A stretch of 64,000 nucleotides of DNA from Asparagopsis taxiformis (GCA_030407315.1 JALQPE010000436.1:1-64000), one strand, 5' to 3'. Shown: positions 40,043-50,234, numbered from the stretch's first letter. Numbers and translations are program-made. Notes: generated by a model from the letters alone, not told the origin.

Positions 40043-41758
40043 ATGTACGCCGTCGCGCGCCGTCTCGCCGCGCTCGAAACCGACGATGATTTCCGCGTGC
40101 AGCCAGACGCGCGCGCCGCCGTCGAGCTACTGCAGCGCTGCGTCGACGAGCACAACTCCACGGCCGCGATGTACGACCTCGCGCGTCTGCTCTGCAAGGG
40201 CCGCGGTATCGCGGTAGACATCCCACGCGCGCGCGAGCTATTTGCCCGTTGCGTCGTGGAAGCGCACCATCCCGACGCGATGTTCCGTCTCGCGCAGATG
40301 TACCACGTCGGTAACGTCTGCATGCGTCCCGACGCTGCCCGCGCAGCAGATCTGTACGCGCGATGCATCGACGCCAGTCCGCACACCCATGCGCGTGCAA
40401 TGCGTCAATTGGCCCGTCTGCTACTTCGCGGCGCCCCAGCACTCCCGCCCGATGTGCCCCGCGCGTTGCGCCTCTATCGCGCGTATGTGGACCGCGTGAA
40501 CGACGTCGAGGATGTCGTCTATCTCGCTCGTCTGCTGCTCTCGCGTCTCGATGGCGTGCAGAGGGACGTGGCCGCCGCTGTTGGTCTGTGCGAAAGGGCG
40601 GTGTTGTTGTCGCCCGATGTGTCGCATGTCGCCGCGTTGGCGCGCGCTGTTGCGTGTGGAGATCGCGTGCAGAGAGATGCGCCGTTGGCCGTCCGTTTGT
40701 ATCGTGTTTGTATCGATGGGTGGAATGACGCGCAGTCGATGGTCGCCCTCGCGAGGATTTTGCTCGCTGATGATGTCGGCGTGGATAGGGACGTGCCACA
40801 GGCGATTGCTCTTTGTGAAAGAGCATTGGGTGATGGTGTGCTGCATTTGCGAAGCGCTGTTCGTTGTGTCGTGCGTGTCGCATCCGATGTCGCGTATGGT
40901 ACGGCCAATATTTCGCGTGACTGCAAAACGGCCGTTCGGCTGTTGGAGGCGTGTATTGTCAGGCGTCATGACCCCGAACTGATTGTCGCGCTCGCGGAAA
41001 TCTGCATGGCTAGCGGCGTGCAAGCGGACCAGCGTCGCGCCATGCAGCTTTTTGAACAGTCGATTCAGTGCGGGAATTCGTGCGATGCTCTGGTACGTCT
41101 GGCGCGAAAACTGGTCAAGGGCACGCAACGCATCGGGTGCAATGTTGCACTGGCAATGCAGCTTTGTGAAATGTGCATTGCGAGACGCAACGACGCCGGC
41201 GCAATGGTCACTCTGGCGAGAATGCTCGTCGACTGCACACCCGACGTGCATAAGGACGTGGTGCGCGCCGTGCAGCTTTGTCAACAGGCGCTCGAGCAAG
41301 AGCTGTCTGGTGAAGACGTCGCCAAGCTGGCGTGGGACATGGCCAGCGGGTCGTGCGGCGTGCAGAAGAATGCTTCTATTGGCGTTTTGCTGCTCGAATC
41401 GTGCATTGAGAAGCAGAATGAGCCGATGGCTATGGTGCGTTTGGCGCAGATTCTTGTCACTGACGGCGCGCGAAACGAGCGCAATGCTAGTCGTGCGTTG
41501 CAGTTGTGCGGCAGATGTTTGGAGAAGCGCGATTCGTGCAGATTGGTCGTCGAGCTGGCGGAAGGCACGGCCAATGGATCGAATGGTTATGTGAAGAATG
41601 AGGCACTTGCCAAGCAATTGTTCGATATGTATTTGGACAAGTACAATCACAGAGTGAACGGTGTGGTGCAGGACGAGTTTGCGACAACGTATACGAGCGG
41701 TCCGTTGTTCAGGGCGTTTGATGATATTGAAGTTTATAGTAACTATCTTCTATTATAG
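40043..41758 (+). CDS. Sel1-like repeat protein with altered C-terminus, 571 aa (member H)
   Basis: The ATG at 40043 (gccATGt) gives MYAVARRLAALE. This is the most GC-rich member visible. Four canonical SLRs (VELLQRCVDEHNSTAAMYDL, ADLYARCIDASPHTHARAMR) are followed by supermodules with cores LYRVCIDGWNDAQSM, LLEACIVRRHDPELI, LCEMCIARRNDAGAM and LLESCIEKQNEPMAM. The next core degenerates (LFDMYLDKYNHRVNG), and the protein ends in an unrelated sequence (EFATTYTSGPLFRAFDDIEV). The cap repeat and acidic tail are thus missing. The frame is intact and TATA and poly(A)-like signals are present, so a functional shortened protein is plausible. Its 3' end faces member I across 151 bp. Confidence 0.92.
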   Translation: MYAVARRLAALETDDDFRVQPDARAAVELLQRCVDEHNSTAAMYDLARLLCKGRGIAVDIPRARELFARCVVEAHHPDAMFRLAQMYHVGNVCMRPDAARAADLYARCIDASPHTHARAMRQLARLLLRGAPALPPDVPRALRLYRAYVDRVNDVEDVVYLARLLLSRLDGVQRDVAAAVGLCERAVLLSPDVSHVAALARAVACGDRVQRDAPLAVRLYRVCIDGWNDAQSMVALARILLADDVGVDRDVPQAIALCERALGDGVLHLRSAVRCVVRVASDVAYGTANISRDCKTAVRLLEACIVRRHDPELIVALAEICMASGVQADQRRAMQLFEQSIQCGNSCDALVRLARKLVKGTQRIGCNVALAMQLCEMCIARRNDAGAMVTLARMLVDCTPDVHKDVVRAVQLCQQALEQELSGEDVAKLAWDMASGSCGVQKNASIGVLLLESCIEKQNEPMAMVRLAQILVTDGARNERNASRALQLCGRCLEKRDSCRLVVELAEGTANGSNGYVKNEALAKQLFDMYLDKYNHRVNGVVQDEFATTYTSGPLFRAFDDIEVYSNYLLL

Positions 41759-41826
41759 TCGGTTGCGTGTAGAGATTGTTTATACTGTAGTTGTGTCGAC
41801 AGATTCTAGTGGTATTTTGGCGCTCA

Positions 41827-41832
41827 AATAAA
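41827..41832 (+). terminator. Possible poly(A) signal for member H
   Basis: AATAAA lies 69 bp after the member H stop codon, inside the short convergent gap to member I. This is the only canonical signal noticed near a family member. Confidence 0.35.
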
Positions 41833-41909
41833 TGTTTAAATGGATGTCATGACACGTGTGCGACCCAAACGTCGAGAGCACTTGAGCCGCCGCTGTAAGC
41901 AACAATCAA

Positions 41910-44369
41910 TCAATCCTCATCATCATGATCGTGGTTTAAAATCCCATCCAGACTATCCTCGTCATCACTATCCACCCATTCCTCGTCCGCTCTTTGATAC
42001 AACAACTTTGCACGCGTCGCGTCTCTCGCGACACCGGGCGCGCCGGCCGCGAGCACGTCTGCGAGAAAGTACATCGCTCGACAATTACCAGCTCTGCGCA
42101 AGCACAACTCGTACAACTGCACGGCGAGCGCGACGTCGCTGGTCATCTCGACGCCGTCGGCAATCCTGCGTGCGAGATCGACGACCTCGTCGCCAAACGA
42201 GCGGTCCTCGATGCATCTCTCGCACAGCCGCACGGCGCGTGCGACATTTCTCTCTACACCGGGCGCGTCCATGACCAGAATTTCGGCGAGTGTGAGACGC
42301 GCGTCGAGACTGTTTCGTTTCTCGATGCACATTTCGCAAAGATAGACCCCGAGTCGTGCAGATTTCACGCTTGTCGTCTGTCTGCGCGTCAGTTTTCTCG
42401 CGAGCTCCGCCACCGACCGACAATCGACATGCCACTCGACCGCGCGCTCGCACAGTTGCACCGCGCGCTCGACGTCCGTCTCCGCGCGTGGCGACGCGAA
42501 GAGCAGTGTGTCCGCGAGCGCGAGCATGGCTTCCGGGATGTTGCGTCGGTGGATGCACATTTCAAACATGCGAATTGCGAGAGTGGTGTCTCTCTCCACC
42601 TCGCCGCTGCCCTCGGCGAGACGCTTGGCCAGTTGTATCACATCGCAGTTGTAGTCTGTTCGTACCAGTGCTGATTCGCATAGTCGCATCGCGTATTCGA
42701 CGTCGCGCTCCGCGTGCGCGTCTTTCATGGTTAGTAGCGCCGCTAGTGTCACCATCGCGTTTCGATCGTCGGTTTTGTCGACGCACATTTTGCATAATTT
42801 GATTGCGAGCGGTACATTGCTCACGATACCGTCTTCGCCGTTGGCGATTTCTTCGACGAGTTTGGTCACGAAATAACCCTCGCCCATTCCGTCTAGCGAT
42901 CGCTCGCATAATTCTACAGCTCTGCCGATGTCTTGCGCGACATCGGCGTCGTTGGACAGGTAAATTTTCGCAAGAATCACCATTGCATTGGCATCGTTTC
43001 TTTTGTCAATACACATTTGGCACAACTGCACCGCCAATGCAACGTTCTTGTCCACAATTTCCGTGCCTTGTACCAGTTCCCTCGCGAGGTCCGTCACCCA
43101 AAAACACGAAGCGCCTCTGGCCACGCATCGTTCGCACCAGCTCAAAGCGGCAGCAATGTCCTTTTCGACATCGGGCGAGCTGCTGATTAAAATTCGTGCA
43201 AGCGCAGCCATGGCATCTGCACTATTTCTCTTCGTGATGCACATGTGGCATAATTGCATAGCGAGTGAAACATTGCTCGAAATATCGCGCGTTCCATCGC
43301 CGATAGCTCTGGCGAGACGCACGACAGCATCGCAGGACGCATTGGCGTCGACAGCTCGTTCGCACAGACGCACCGCACGGCCGATATCGCGATCGATGTC
43401 GGGACGTTCAGAGACGAGCAATCTGGCCAACGCCACCATTGCCTTGGGGTCATTGCGCGCATTGATGCACATCTCGAGTAGTCGTTCGGCGAGTAGCGGG
43501 TCTCGTGAAAGCTGCGCCGTACCGCGAGCAATTTCGCTGGCGAGACAAATGACGGTGGTGCATTTGGCGCCGTCGTTGACGGTACTTTGACACAATTCAA
43601 CGGCACGTTGGACGTCCTTGTTCAAGCCGGCCGGCGCTTCTATGAGCAGTTTTGCGAGCGCCACTTTAGCGCGCGGATCGTTGTTACGATTGATACACAA
43701 TTGACATAGATGAACGGCAAGTGAAATATCTCGCAACACACCGGCTCGACCGTTGGCGATGAGCATTGCGAGATGCACGACACGACTGGGCTCCTTATCT
43801 GTGTCAAGATACCTTTTGCACAAGCGAACGGCACGCGGCACGTCTCTATCAATACCGCTCTGACCGGCGACGAGAATCTTTGCGAGTTCCAGCATGACTC
43901 TGACATCATTACCTGCATCGATGTAGCGCTGATACAATGCCACCGCGCGTGGCAGATCCCTGCGCACGCCGGGGGCACCAGTTTCAAGCATGTTTGCCAG
44001 CGCATACAAGGCGTCACTATGGGCGCATATATCGATGCTGCGTTGATACAACTGGGCGGAGCGCACGGCGTCGTTATCAGCGATCGACTCGCGGTTGGAC
44101 AGGATGAGACCGAGGTCGTACATGGCCTCCGGGTCGTTGGACTCGGCGATGTATCTGAGGTAGAGCTGGATGGCCACGGGCGTCGTGTCGGGAATCGACA
44201 GGTGCGGGTCGCGGGACGAGAGGAGTTTGGCGAGGTCGTAGAGGGCGGGGATGTGGTTTTGCTCGTCGATACAGCGCTCGTAGAGACGCATGGCGGCGGG
44301 GATGTCGAGCTCGAGGTGCGGCTCGTCATCGTCGTGAAAACCGGCGAGCTTTCTGGCGTGGATAAACAT
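41910..44369 (-). CDS. Sel1-like repeat protein, 819 aa (member I)
   Basis: The ATG at 44369 gives MFIHARKLAGFHDDDE; the open frame upstream reaches only a GTG. Five canonical SLRs (MRLYERCIDEQNHIPALYDL, VALYQRYIDAGNDVRVMLEL) are followed by eight supermodules: cores LCQLCINRNNDPRAK, LLEMCINARNDPKAM, LCHMCITKRNSADAM, LCQMCIDKRNDANAM, LCKMCVDKTDDRNAM, MFEMCIHRRNIPEAM, LCEMCIEKRNSLDAR and the cap LRRAGNCRAMYFLADVL. The tail ends VDSDDEDSLDGILNHDHDDED. Its DSDDExSLDGI stretch is the same as that of member E, although E and I are not neighbours. GC-rich like member H, its convergent partner. Confidence 0.95.
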   Translation of the reverse strand: MFIHARKLAGFHDDDEPHLELDIPAAMRLYERCIDEQNHIPALYDLAKLLSSRDPHLSIPDTTPVAIQLYLRYIAESNDPEAMYDLGLILSNRESIADNDAVRSAQLYQRSIDICAHSDALYALANMLETGAPGVRRDLPRAVALYQRYIDAGNDVRVMLELAKILVAGQSGIDRDVPRAVRLCKRYLDTDKEPSRVVHLAMLIANGRAGVLRDISLAVHLCQLCINRNNDPRAKVALAKLLIEAPAGLNKDVQRAVELCQSTVNDGAKCTTVICLASEIARGTAQLSRDPLLAERLLEMCINARNDPKAMVALARLLVSERPDIDRDIGRAVRLCERAVDANASCDAVVRLARAIGDGTRDISSNVSLAMQLCHMCITKRNSADAMAALARILISSSPDVEKDIAAALSWCERCVARGASCFWVTDLARELVQGTEIVDKNVALAVQLCQMCIDKRNDANAMVILAKIYLSNDADVAQDIGRAVELCERSLDGMGEGYFVTKLVEEIANGEDGIVSNVPLAIKLCKMCVDKTDDRNAMVTLAALLTMKDAHAERDVEYAMRLCESALVRTDYNCDVIQLAKRLAEGSGEVERDTTLAIRMFEMCIHRRNIPEAMLALADTLLFASPRAETDVERAVQLCERAVEWHVDCRSVAELARKLTRRQTTSVKSARLGVYLCEMCIEKRNSLDARLTLAEILVMDAPGVERNVARAVRLCERCIEDRSFGDEVVDLARRIADGVEMTSDVALAVQLYELCLRRAGNCRAMYFLADVLAAGAPGVARDATRAKLLYQRADEEWVDSDDEDSLDGILNHDHDDED

Positions 44370-44989
44370 GACGAGAGCGGTGCGACGGCGCAGGAAGGAC
44401 GTCTGGAAGGTTGGGGCGCATTGTAAAATGAACGGCTCGGACTGCACAAGTGATTCGATGTGTATGCGCGCGTTTTACACTGCTGATGCGGATGTGACGA
44501 TGAGCTGGGTAACATAACTAACGTACCGTTCGTTTGAGTGACATAAAAGGATTTGTATCGCCCCCGTGCGCCTGATTTGATTACAACACCGGTGCGCGAT
44601 GGACGTGCAATTTGCGCAGGACAGCTGTCGTTGCTTTTGTGAAATATCCCAATTTGAGTAGGTTTCTAATTTGGATTTTTGACCATTGACGCTATCAATG
44701 TTCCACTTTGAGCATGCATGTATCGGTGTGAATTTTATCCAACAATGACCCTTGTACGAACCTCAAATTGCATTGCTATGAAACGCCACGCGCCGTGCCG
44801 CGCCGCGCGATTTAAAGCGAGATATAGAACAAGGATATCTTTTCGTGGGACAAGCCAGCATGAATGGAACCATCGAGAGCCATTCGTTTATTGGTTCAAA
44901 GCGTCTTTATACTCATCCAGCGCATCAAACGTCGTCCGTCAACTCGCTCGACGCGCCGCTATGCCGCGCTTCATCCGCTGCAATCTAGC
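44370..44989. other. Head-to-head intergenic region between members I and J
   Basis: About 620 bp with no ORF of its own. Candidate core elements for J are cgatttaaagcg (about 44810) and tttatact (about 44906). Neither is convincing. Confidence 0.4.
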
Positions 44990-45373
44990 ATGTACACCAT
45001 CGCGAGAAGACTGGCCGGTCTAGAAACAGACGGCGAGTTTCCCATCGAACAAGACGCCGTCGCGGCCGTGCAGCTCTTCCAACGCTGCATCGCCGAGCAC
45101 AACCACGTGGATGCGCGCTACGATCTGGCGCGCGTCTACGAATTCGGCATGCCTGGCGTGGCGAGAAATCTCACCCGCGCGATCCACCTCTATCGTATCT
45201 GCGTCGAGGAGGGGAACCATGTGAACGCCTTCCATCGTCTGCGCAATATCGTCGAGAATCGGCAGCGTGGACTGGCGATGCGCGTGGATTGCGAGTTGGT
45301 TTTGTGGCTCAGGCATGTCCGTACACGCATTGGTGAGGTTCATTATGGGCGTAGGGGTAGGTGTGGAATATAG
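44990..45373 (+). CDS. Severely shortened Sel1-like gene, 127 aa (member J)
   Basis: The ATG at 44990 gives an intact leader (MYTIARRLAGLETDGEF), one perfect canonical SLR (VQLFQRCIAEHNHVDARYDL), a second (IHLYRICVEEGNHVNAFHRL) and then unrelated sequence (MRVDCELVLWLRHVRTRIGE) to a stop. All supermodules, the cap and the tail are absent and not found in other frames nearby. It keeps the convergent position opposite member K that D and H have opposite E and I, so it looks like a full gene that lost most of its body by deletion. A short leader-plus-two-SLR product remains possible. Confidence 0.75.
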   Translation: MYTIARRLAGLETDGEFPIEQDAVAAVQLFQRCIAEHNHVDARYDLARVYEFGMPGVARNLTRAIHLYRICVEEGNHVNAFHRLRNIVENRQRGLAMRVDCELVLWLRHVRTRIGEVHYGRRGRCGI

Positions 45374-45587
45374 ATGTGATGTGATGTGGTTGAATATTGT
45401 TGTATAATAGAGAGTAGTTTAAGGGGGTATTTTACGCGGATGAGGTACGTCAAGGGAGTGTGTGAGATTTTTACGTACCCACGTCGCGTGTACATTTTAA
45501 TGGTCAAAAATCGACCCGAGTAATTTTCAAACAAGTTTACATGGTTTAGTATACATGATGTCCAGCATGACATCAACAAATACACAT

Positions 45588-48452
45588 CTACAAGTAGCTA
45601 ATCTTCTCTCGTCGCAAGTCCCTATCGACGCCATCAAAGCCGCCATCCGAAGCGCGTTGAAACAGCTCTGTCGCGCGCGCGCTATCGACCGGCACATCTG
45701 CGGCGCCGACGCGTAGAATTTCCGCGAGACAATACATAGCCTTGTGATTATTGCCTCGAATGACGCAAATTTCGAACAATCGCATCGCGACACGCACATT
45801 TCTACCCATACCCGCCGTGCCGCTACCGATTTTGCACGCCAATTCAACGACCTTTTCGCAGTAGAAACTGTCCTCGACGCACGATTCGCACAGCTCGATC
45901 ACTCGATTCACATCCGTCTCGCTCACCGCCGTCGCGCACATGATCACCTCGGCCAGAACGATCATCGCGTCCCCATTGTGCACGCTCACCATGTACATTT
46001 CGCACATCTGCAATGCCAGCGCCCTGTTTTGCACAACCTCCGACGTCCCGTGCGCGATCTTCTTCGCCAATTCGCCGACCATGAAGCACTCCTTTTCGCC
46101 GTCCAGACACTTTTTGCACAGCGCGATCGCGAGCTTCGCGCCGTCGTCGACGTGCCATAGCAGGATTTCGGCCAGATACACCATGGCGTTTGCGTTGTTT
46201 CGCTTCTCGATGCATAGTTCTAATAGCCGAATCGACAATGATGCGTTTCGTCGTATTCCGCCCGCACCGGAAGCAACGTCTTTCGCTAGATTTACGACCT
46301 TGTAGCAGTATGTGTTCTCGTTCAGAAAGTCACTGCACAGTTGCACCACCCGATCGTCCTTGTTGTCGACCCCCGCTCCCGACACTAGTATTTCAGCTAG
46401 ACATACCATGGCGTCCGCGTCGCTCCGACTATCAATGCACATCTCGCACAATTGCACAGCAAGTGGCACGTTTTTCTCGATGCACATCGTTCCGCGCGCC
46501 ACATCTCTTGCCAGATTGGCGACCTTGTCGCAGTCGGCACTGCCGTTCAGAAAGCTTTGACACAGATGTAAAGCACGCTCAACGTCTGTTTCCGCGCCGG
46601 CGATCCGACTCACCAGGATCTCCGCCAGAGAGATCATCGCTTCCTTGTCCTGTTTCAAACCGATGCACAGTTCGAATAGCCCGATTGCAAATGGTAGATT
46701 TCGTGCAATTCCCAGTACGCCCTTGGCCATTTCCTTGGCAAGCAGTACCACATCATTACAACTGGACACGCTACTCACATAGCGTGTGCACAATCTCATG
46801 CTGCGATCGCAATTTGTCACTTGCGATTCGCCGGTGACCAATATTCTCGCCAGCGTTATCATGGCGCCAGCATCGGCTCGTTCCGAAATACACATTTCAC
46901 ACAACTGAATGGCAATGTTGCATCTTTCTTCATCGGCCAAACTGTCGTTTAAAAGCTCGCGCGCCAAGTTGACAACCTCGGCGCAATCGCCCGTTTTCTC
47001 AATGATTCTGCTGCACAATTGCATCACACTCGCAACATCCGCCGCGTCCGGCTTGTCAGCGATTAGGATTTTCGCGAGCATCAACATGGCATCGGTGCAC
47101 CTGGTCACCGTGATACATAATTTACAAAGGCGTGCTGCGAGGTGCGTATTGCGCTTTACGCCCGATTTACCGTTGGCCAAGTCTCTCGCCAGAAGCACGA
47201 CTTTGGCACTGGAATTGTAATTTATAACGCATTTTTCACACAGACCAACTGCTCGTTCCACGTCTATTTGTAACTCGTGCGTGTCGGACACAAGTATCCT
47301 CGCTAGTGCGACCATCGCCTCTGGATCATCCTTGCGCTGGATACAGATTTCACACAATTGAACGGCAAGTGTAACATTTCGGTTGGCACACTTGCGAGCG
47401 CCAATCTTCTCGGCGAGATGGACCACTCTATCACAATACGGGTCCGTATCGATCACTTTGTGACACAATTGCACAGCGCGCCAATTGTCCCTCTGCATGC
47501 CCGGTGCGCCGGCGGCCAATAGTCGCGCGAGGGAGATCATAACGTCGACATCATTCCTCTTGAGAATGCACATGTCGTACAGTCGTGCGGCGAGTGGAAT
47601 ATTGCGCGCCTTGTGCGACGTCGGCTTGCACAGTTGTTTGGCGAGATTAGTCACCGCTGCGAAAGAATCGTCCACAATACTCTCGCACAAGAGCATGACA
47701 CGATCAGGGTCGCTGTCGACGCCGGGTGCGCCGACGGCGAGAATTTCGGCGAGTGAAATGACAACAACAGGGTCGTCACGTCTTTGAATACAAATTTGGA
47801 ACAATTTATGCGCCAATGACGCGTCTCTCAACATACCTGATCTTCCGCGCGCAATATCCTTGGCGAGATAAACGACGCGTTCCATCGGGTTGCCACTGTC
47901 CAAAAAGTGCTCGAAGAGGCGCACGCCGCGCGCAACGTCGCGCTCAATTCCGTACGTGCCGGCCACAAACAATTTTGCGAGCTCAAACACGGCGTTTCCG
48001 TCGTCACCGGCGTCCACACAACGCTGGTAGAGCGCGACGGCGCGCGGCACATCTCTAGCGACGCCCTTTGCGCCGACGACGAGGATGCGCGCCAGATCGT
48101 ACATGGCGGCTGTGTGCGAGCAGAGGTCGATGCAGGTCTGATACAAGCGCACGGCGCGCGGAAAGTTTGTAAAATCATAGTGACGATTGGAGAGAATGGT
48201 GGCTAGTTTAAATATAGCATCGGGATGATTGCTTTCAGCTATGCAGGTTTCGTAGAGGTGCACGCCGCGATGGAGGTCGTGTGCGGTGTGGCGACTGGTG
48301 GTGAGCAACTCGGCGAGGTCGTACATGGCGGCCACGCTTGCTTGTTCGTCGATGCATCGTTGGAGAAGTGTGAGCGCGGTGGGGATATCGCGCGTCAGTG
48401 GCAGCTCTGGATCGCGATGGATGCCGGCGAGCGTTCGGGCGATGTGGTGCAT
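45588..48452 (-). CDS. Sel1-like repeat protein, 954 aa (member K)
   Basis: The ATG at 48452 gives MHHIARTLAGIH. An in-frame ATG at 48530 lies only about 15 bp after the TATA-like box, so the 48452 start is preferred. Five canonical SLRs (LTLLQRCIDEQASVAAMYDL, VALYQRCVDAGDDGNAVFEL) are followed by ten supermodules, the most of any minus-strand member, with cores LFQICIQRRDDPVVV, LYDMCILKRNDVDVM, LCEICIQRKDDPEAM, LCKLCITVTRCTDAM, LCEMCISERADAGAM, LFELCIGLKQDKEAM, LCEMCIDSRSDADAM, LLELCIEKRNNANAM, MCEMYMVSVHNGDAM and the cap LFEICVIRGNNHKAMYCLAE. The tail is short and mixed in charge (GFDGVDRDLRREKISYL). The intact frame over nearly 3 kb of repeats implies selection. Confidence 0.95.
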   Translation of the reverse strand: MHHIARTLAGIHRDPELPLTRDIPTALTLLQRCIDEQASVAAMYDLAELLTTSRHTAHDLHRGVHLYETCIAESNHPDAIFKLATILSNRHYDFTNFPRAVRLYQTCIDLCSHTAAMYDLARILVVGAKGVARDVPRAVALYQRCVDAGDDGNAVFELAKLFVAGTYGIERDVARGVRLFEHFLDSGNPMERVVYLAKDIARGRSGMLRDASLAHKLFQICIQRRDDPVVVISLAEILAVGAPGVDSDPDRVMLLCESIVDDSFAAVTNLAKQLCKPTSHKARNIPLAARLYDMCILKRNDVDVMISLARLLAAGAPGMQRDNWRAVQLCHKVIDTDPYCDRVVHLAEKIGARKCANRNVTLAVQLCEICIQRKDDPEAMVALARILVSDTHELQIDVERAVGLCEKCVINYNSSAKVVLLARDLANGKSGVKRNTHLAARLCKLCITVTRCTDAMLMLAKILIADKPDAADVASVMQLCSRIIEKTGDCAEVVNLARELLNDSLADEERCNIAIQLCEMCISERADAGAMITLARILVTGESQVTNCDRSMRLCTRYVSSVSSCNDVVLLAKEMAKGVLGIARNLPFAIGLFELCIGLKQDKEAMISLAEILVSRIAGAETDVERALHLCQSFLNGSADCDKVANLARDVARGTMCIEKNVPLAVQLCEMCIDSRSDADAMVCLAEILVSGAGVDNKDDRVVQLCSDFLNENTYCYKVVNLAKDVASGAGGIRRNASLSIRLLELCIEKRNNANAMVYLAEILLWHVDDGAKLAIALCKKCLDGEKECFMVGELAKKIAHGTSEVVQNRALALQMCEMYMVSVHNGDAMIVLAEVIMCATAVSETDVNRVIELCESCVEDSFYCEKVVELACKIGSGTAGMGRNVRVAMRLFEICVIRGNNHKAMYCLAEILRVGAADVPVDSARATELFQRASDGGFDGVDRDLRREKISYL

Positions 48453-48543
48453 TGTGAACGTTGGGCGTGAGGAGAGTTGTGTGCGCTGGTTGATGTCCAG
48501 GGGCAGGGGGAAGGAATGATGAAGTGGCATTGCAGGCAGCGAT

Positions 48544-48552
48544 GAATATATG
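48544..48552 (-). promoter_or_regulatory. TATA-like box of Sel1 member K
   Basis: On the minus strand this reads catatattc, 92 bp before the ATG at 48452. Confidence 0.45.
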
Positions 48553-50234
48553 CATTTTTCACTCGCGTTGTCACTGCTGTCGTGTGGTGTCGGGGCACGG
48601 AGAGAGGAGTTTTTTTGGTTGCTTTGCTGGAAAGTGATTGGCTTTATGCATGATTTGTTTGTTTTGTTTTGGCGATAAAATTTGGCGACAATGATTACTG
48701 GTCTAGTGTCAGATTGCAGTGCTGTCACTGGCGCAGGTTGTCCCATTCATACAAAGTGGCAACGATTGAGTCGTTTACATGTGTACGTATGTGTCCACCA
48801 ATGAAACAACGTGCAGTCCATTCTCTATAGTTGAATTCCACAGTTCCATATTGTTTCGAGCTCAGTGCAAGAGCCGTAATTTACAAGATCCGCGAGCTAT
48901 TTGGCCTCTGTGCAATGCAGAGAACCGTGACAGAAAGCATGGTACATTAACCAAGAATCTCCGAATAGAGGCTATACGTTTAGTAGACCCAACCACGTAC
49001 TGCAAATAGTGGTACAGAAACCAACGGACATATAATTTATAAAAAGCTGCATAGCTTGAGCGACTGGTCATAATGAAATAGTTATGTCTCCGTCAAGAGA
49101 ACGTTCAGAACTGGCGCGAGAGGACGTCTGTGATACTAGGAAAATAAGTACCCTTTTCCATTCTAGAGATGGGGGGTACGGTGGCATCACCCATCATCAG
49201 ACCTTTGCAGCTCAACTTTTATGAAAGAAACTGTACTGTTATCAAATTTACGCATTGTTTTATGGTACGGTTACCCAGAGTCTTTTTGGCATTTTGATTG
49301 CATCAATGCGATAGCAATTAAAAATTTAGTAGACTGCAGGATACGTCCCGGAGATGATTCAGCAAGGATAGATGTTTTTCATTTTCGCACGATGTTCCAA
49401 TCTGTTCAACTTATGGCGCAAATTGGATCATCCAAATCTTATCGCTTTTAGAGGGATTGATGGATGATTCTGTGTGACACTATTGACAGGGAGATCAAGC
49501 GTGCGGAAAAGTTTAAGAGTGTTGTTTGAACATAGGACCGATAGGCGAGTCGGAATGAAAGCGGGTTGGTGGTGCCATGATCTCCAAATCGTGCATCCCA
49601 TTTGTTATGAGCCAACGTCACTAATTCTCAGTGATAGAAATACGTCGACGTTGATAAATGCAAAAGTGGAGTCTTCTTTCAAGTGTGCCACGTATTACAG
49701 CTGTAACGTATCGGGTCAATTTCGATTGGAGTAAGATTCACTGTAATACTTTTCCTATTGAATTGTGACTGGAACAAACAGTCGGATAAGCTTCATGGTT
49801 GCTGTTATATCCATGATATCTGCTCCTTTCCTGCGCTATGAGTAGCCACTCTACTGTTCACCTACCCGTGTACTCTGTGTGCACTCGTTAGACTCGTGGC
49901 TATCATCAACAATGCTCTGATGGTTTTTGTTTTTTTGCATACACGCCTCCATCATTCCCATTGCACCACGCGTCCCTGCCAAGCCAATCGCAGTTATCCT
50001 TATAATTGATTTCAATGTTTAGCCGAATGTATTCCACCCCAAGTATATGATGCACGTTCTACGGAAAGAGATATATGGCAATTTCGTGCTCGTGCACCCC
50101 TCAATCTTTTCAACTTCTCCAAGCCGTTCTCGGTCGTTTCACGTCTGTCCCATCAGCCATTTCTCTCAAGTTACCCTCATCTGCAAAGCCCTTCACTGCA
50201 ATCGCGCACTACAACTAGTGCGTGACCAGCCACA
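48553..50234. other. Spacer between divergent members K and L
   Basis: No supported gene. Plus-strand frames at 49221-49451 and 49474-49734 are short and unlike the family. The last 200 bp before L are pyrimidine-rich, as expected for a promoter-proximal leader. Confidence 0.4.

Noticed and set aside
39969..40883. 304-codon minus-strand frame over the start of member H
   Set aside because: The translation is almost wholly R, H, A and T, a shadow of GC-rich coding sequence on the other strand.
40421..41650. 409-codon open frame on the minus strand inside member H
   Set aside because: It is the exact antisense of a well-supported Sel1 gene. Long antisense frames arise here from GC-rich repeated codons. 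Its translation is low in complexity and has no ATG-based family start.
48453..48746. 98-residue N-terminal extension of member K
   Set aside because: It would run through the TATA-like box at 48544-48552 and has no family similarity. The 48452 ATG matches the leader.
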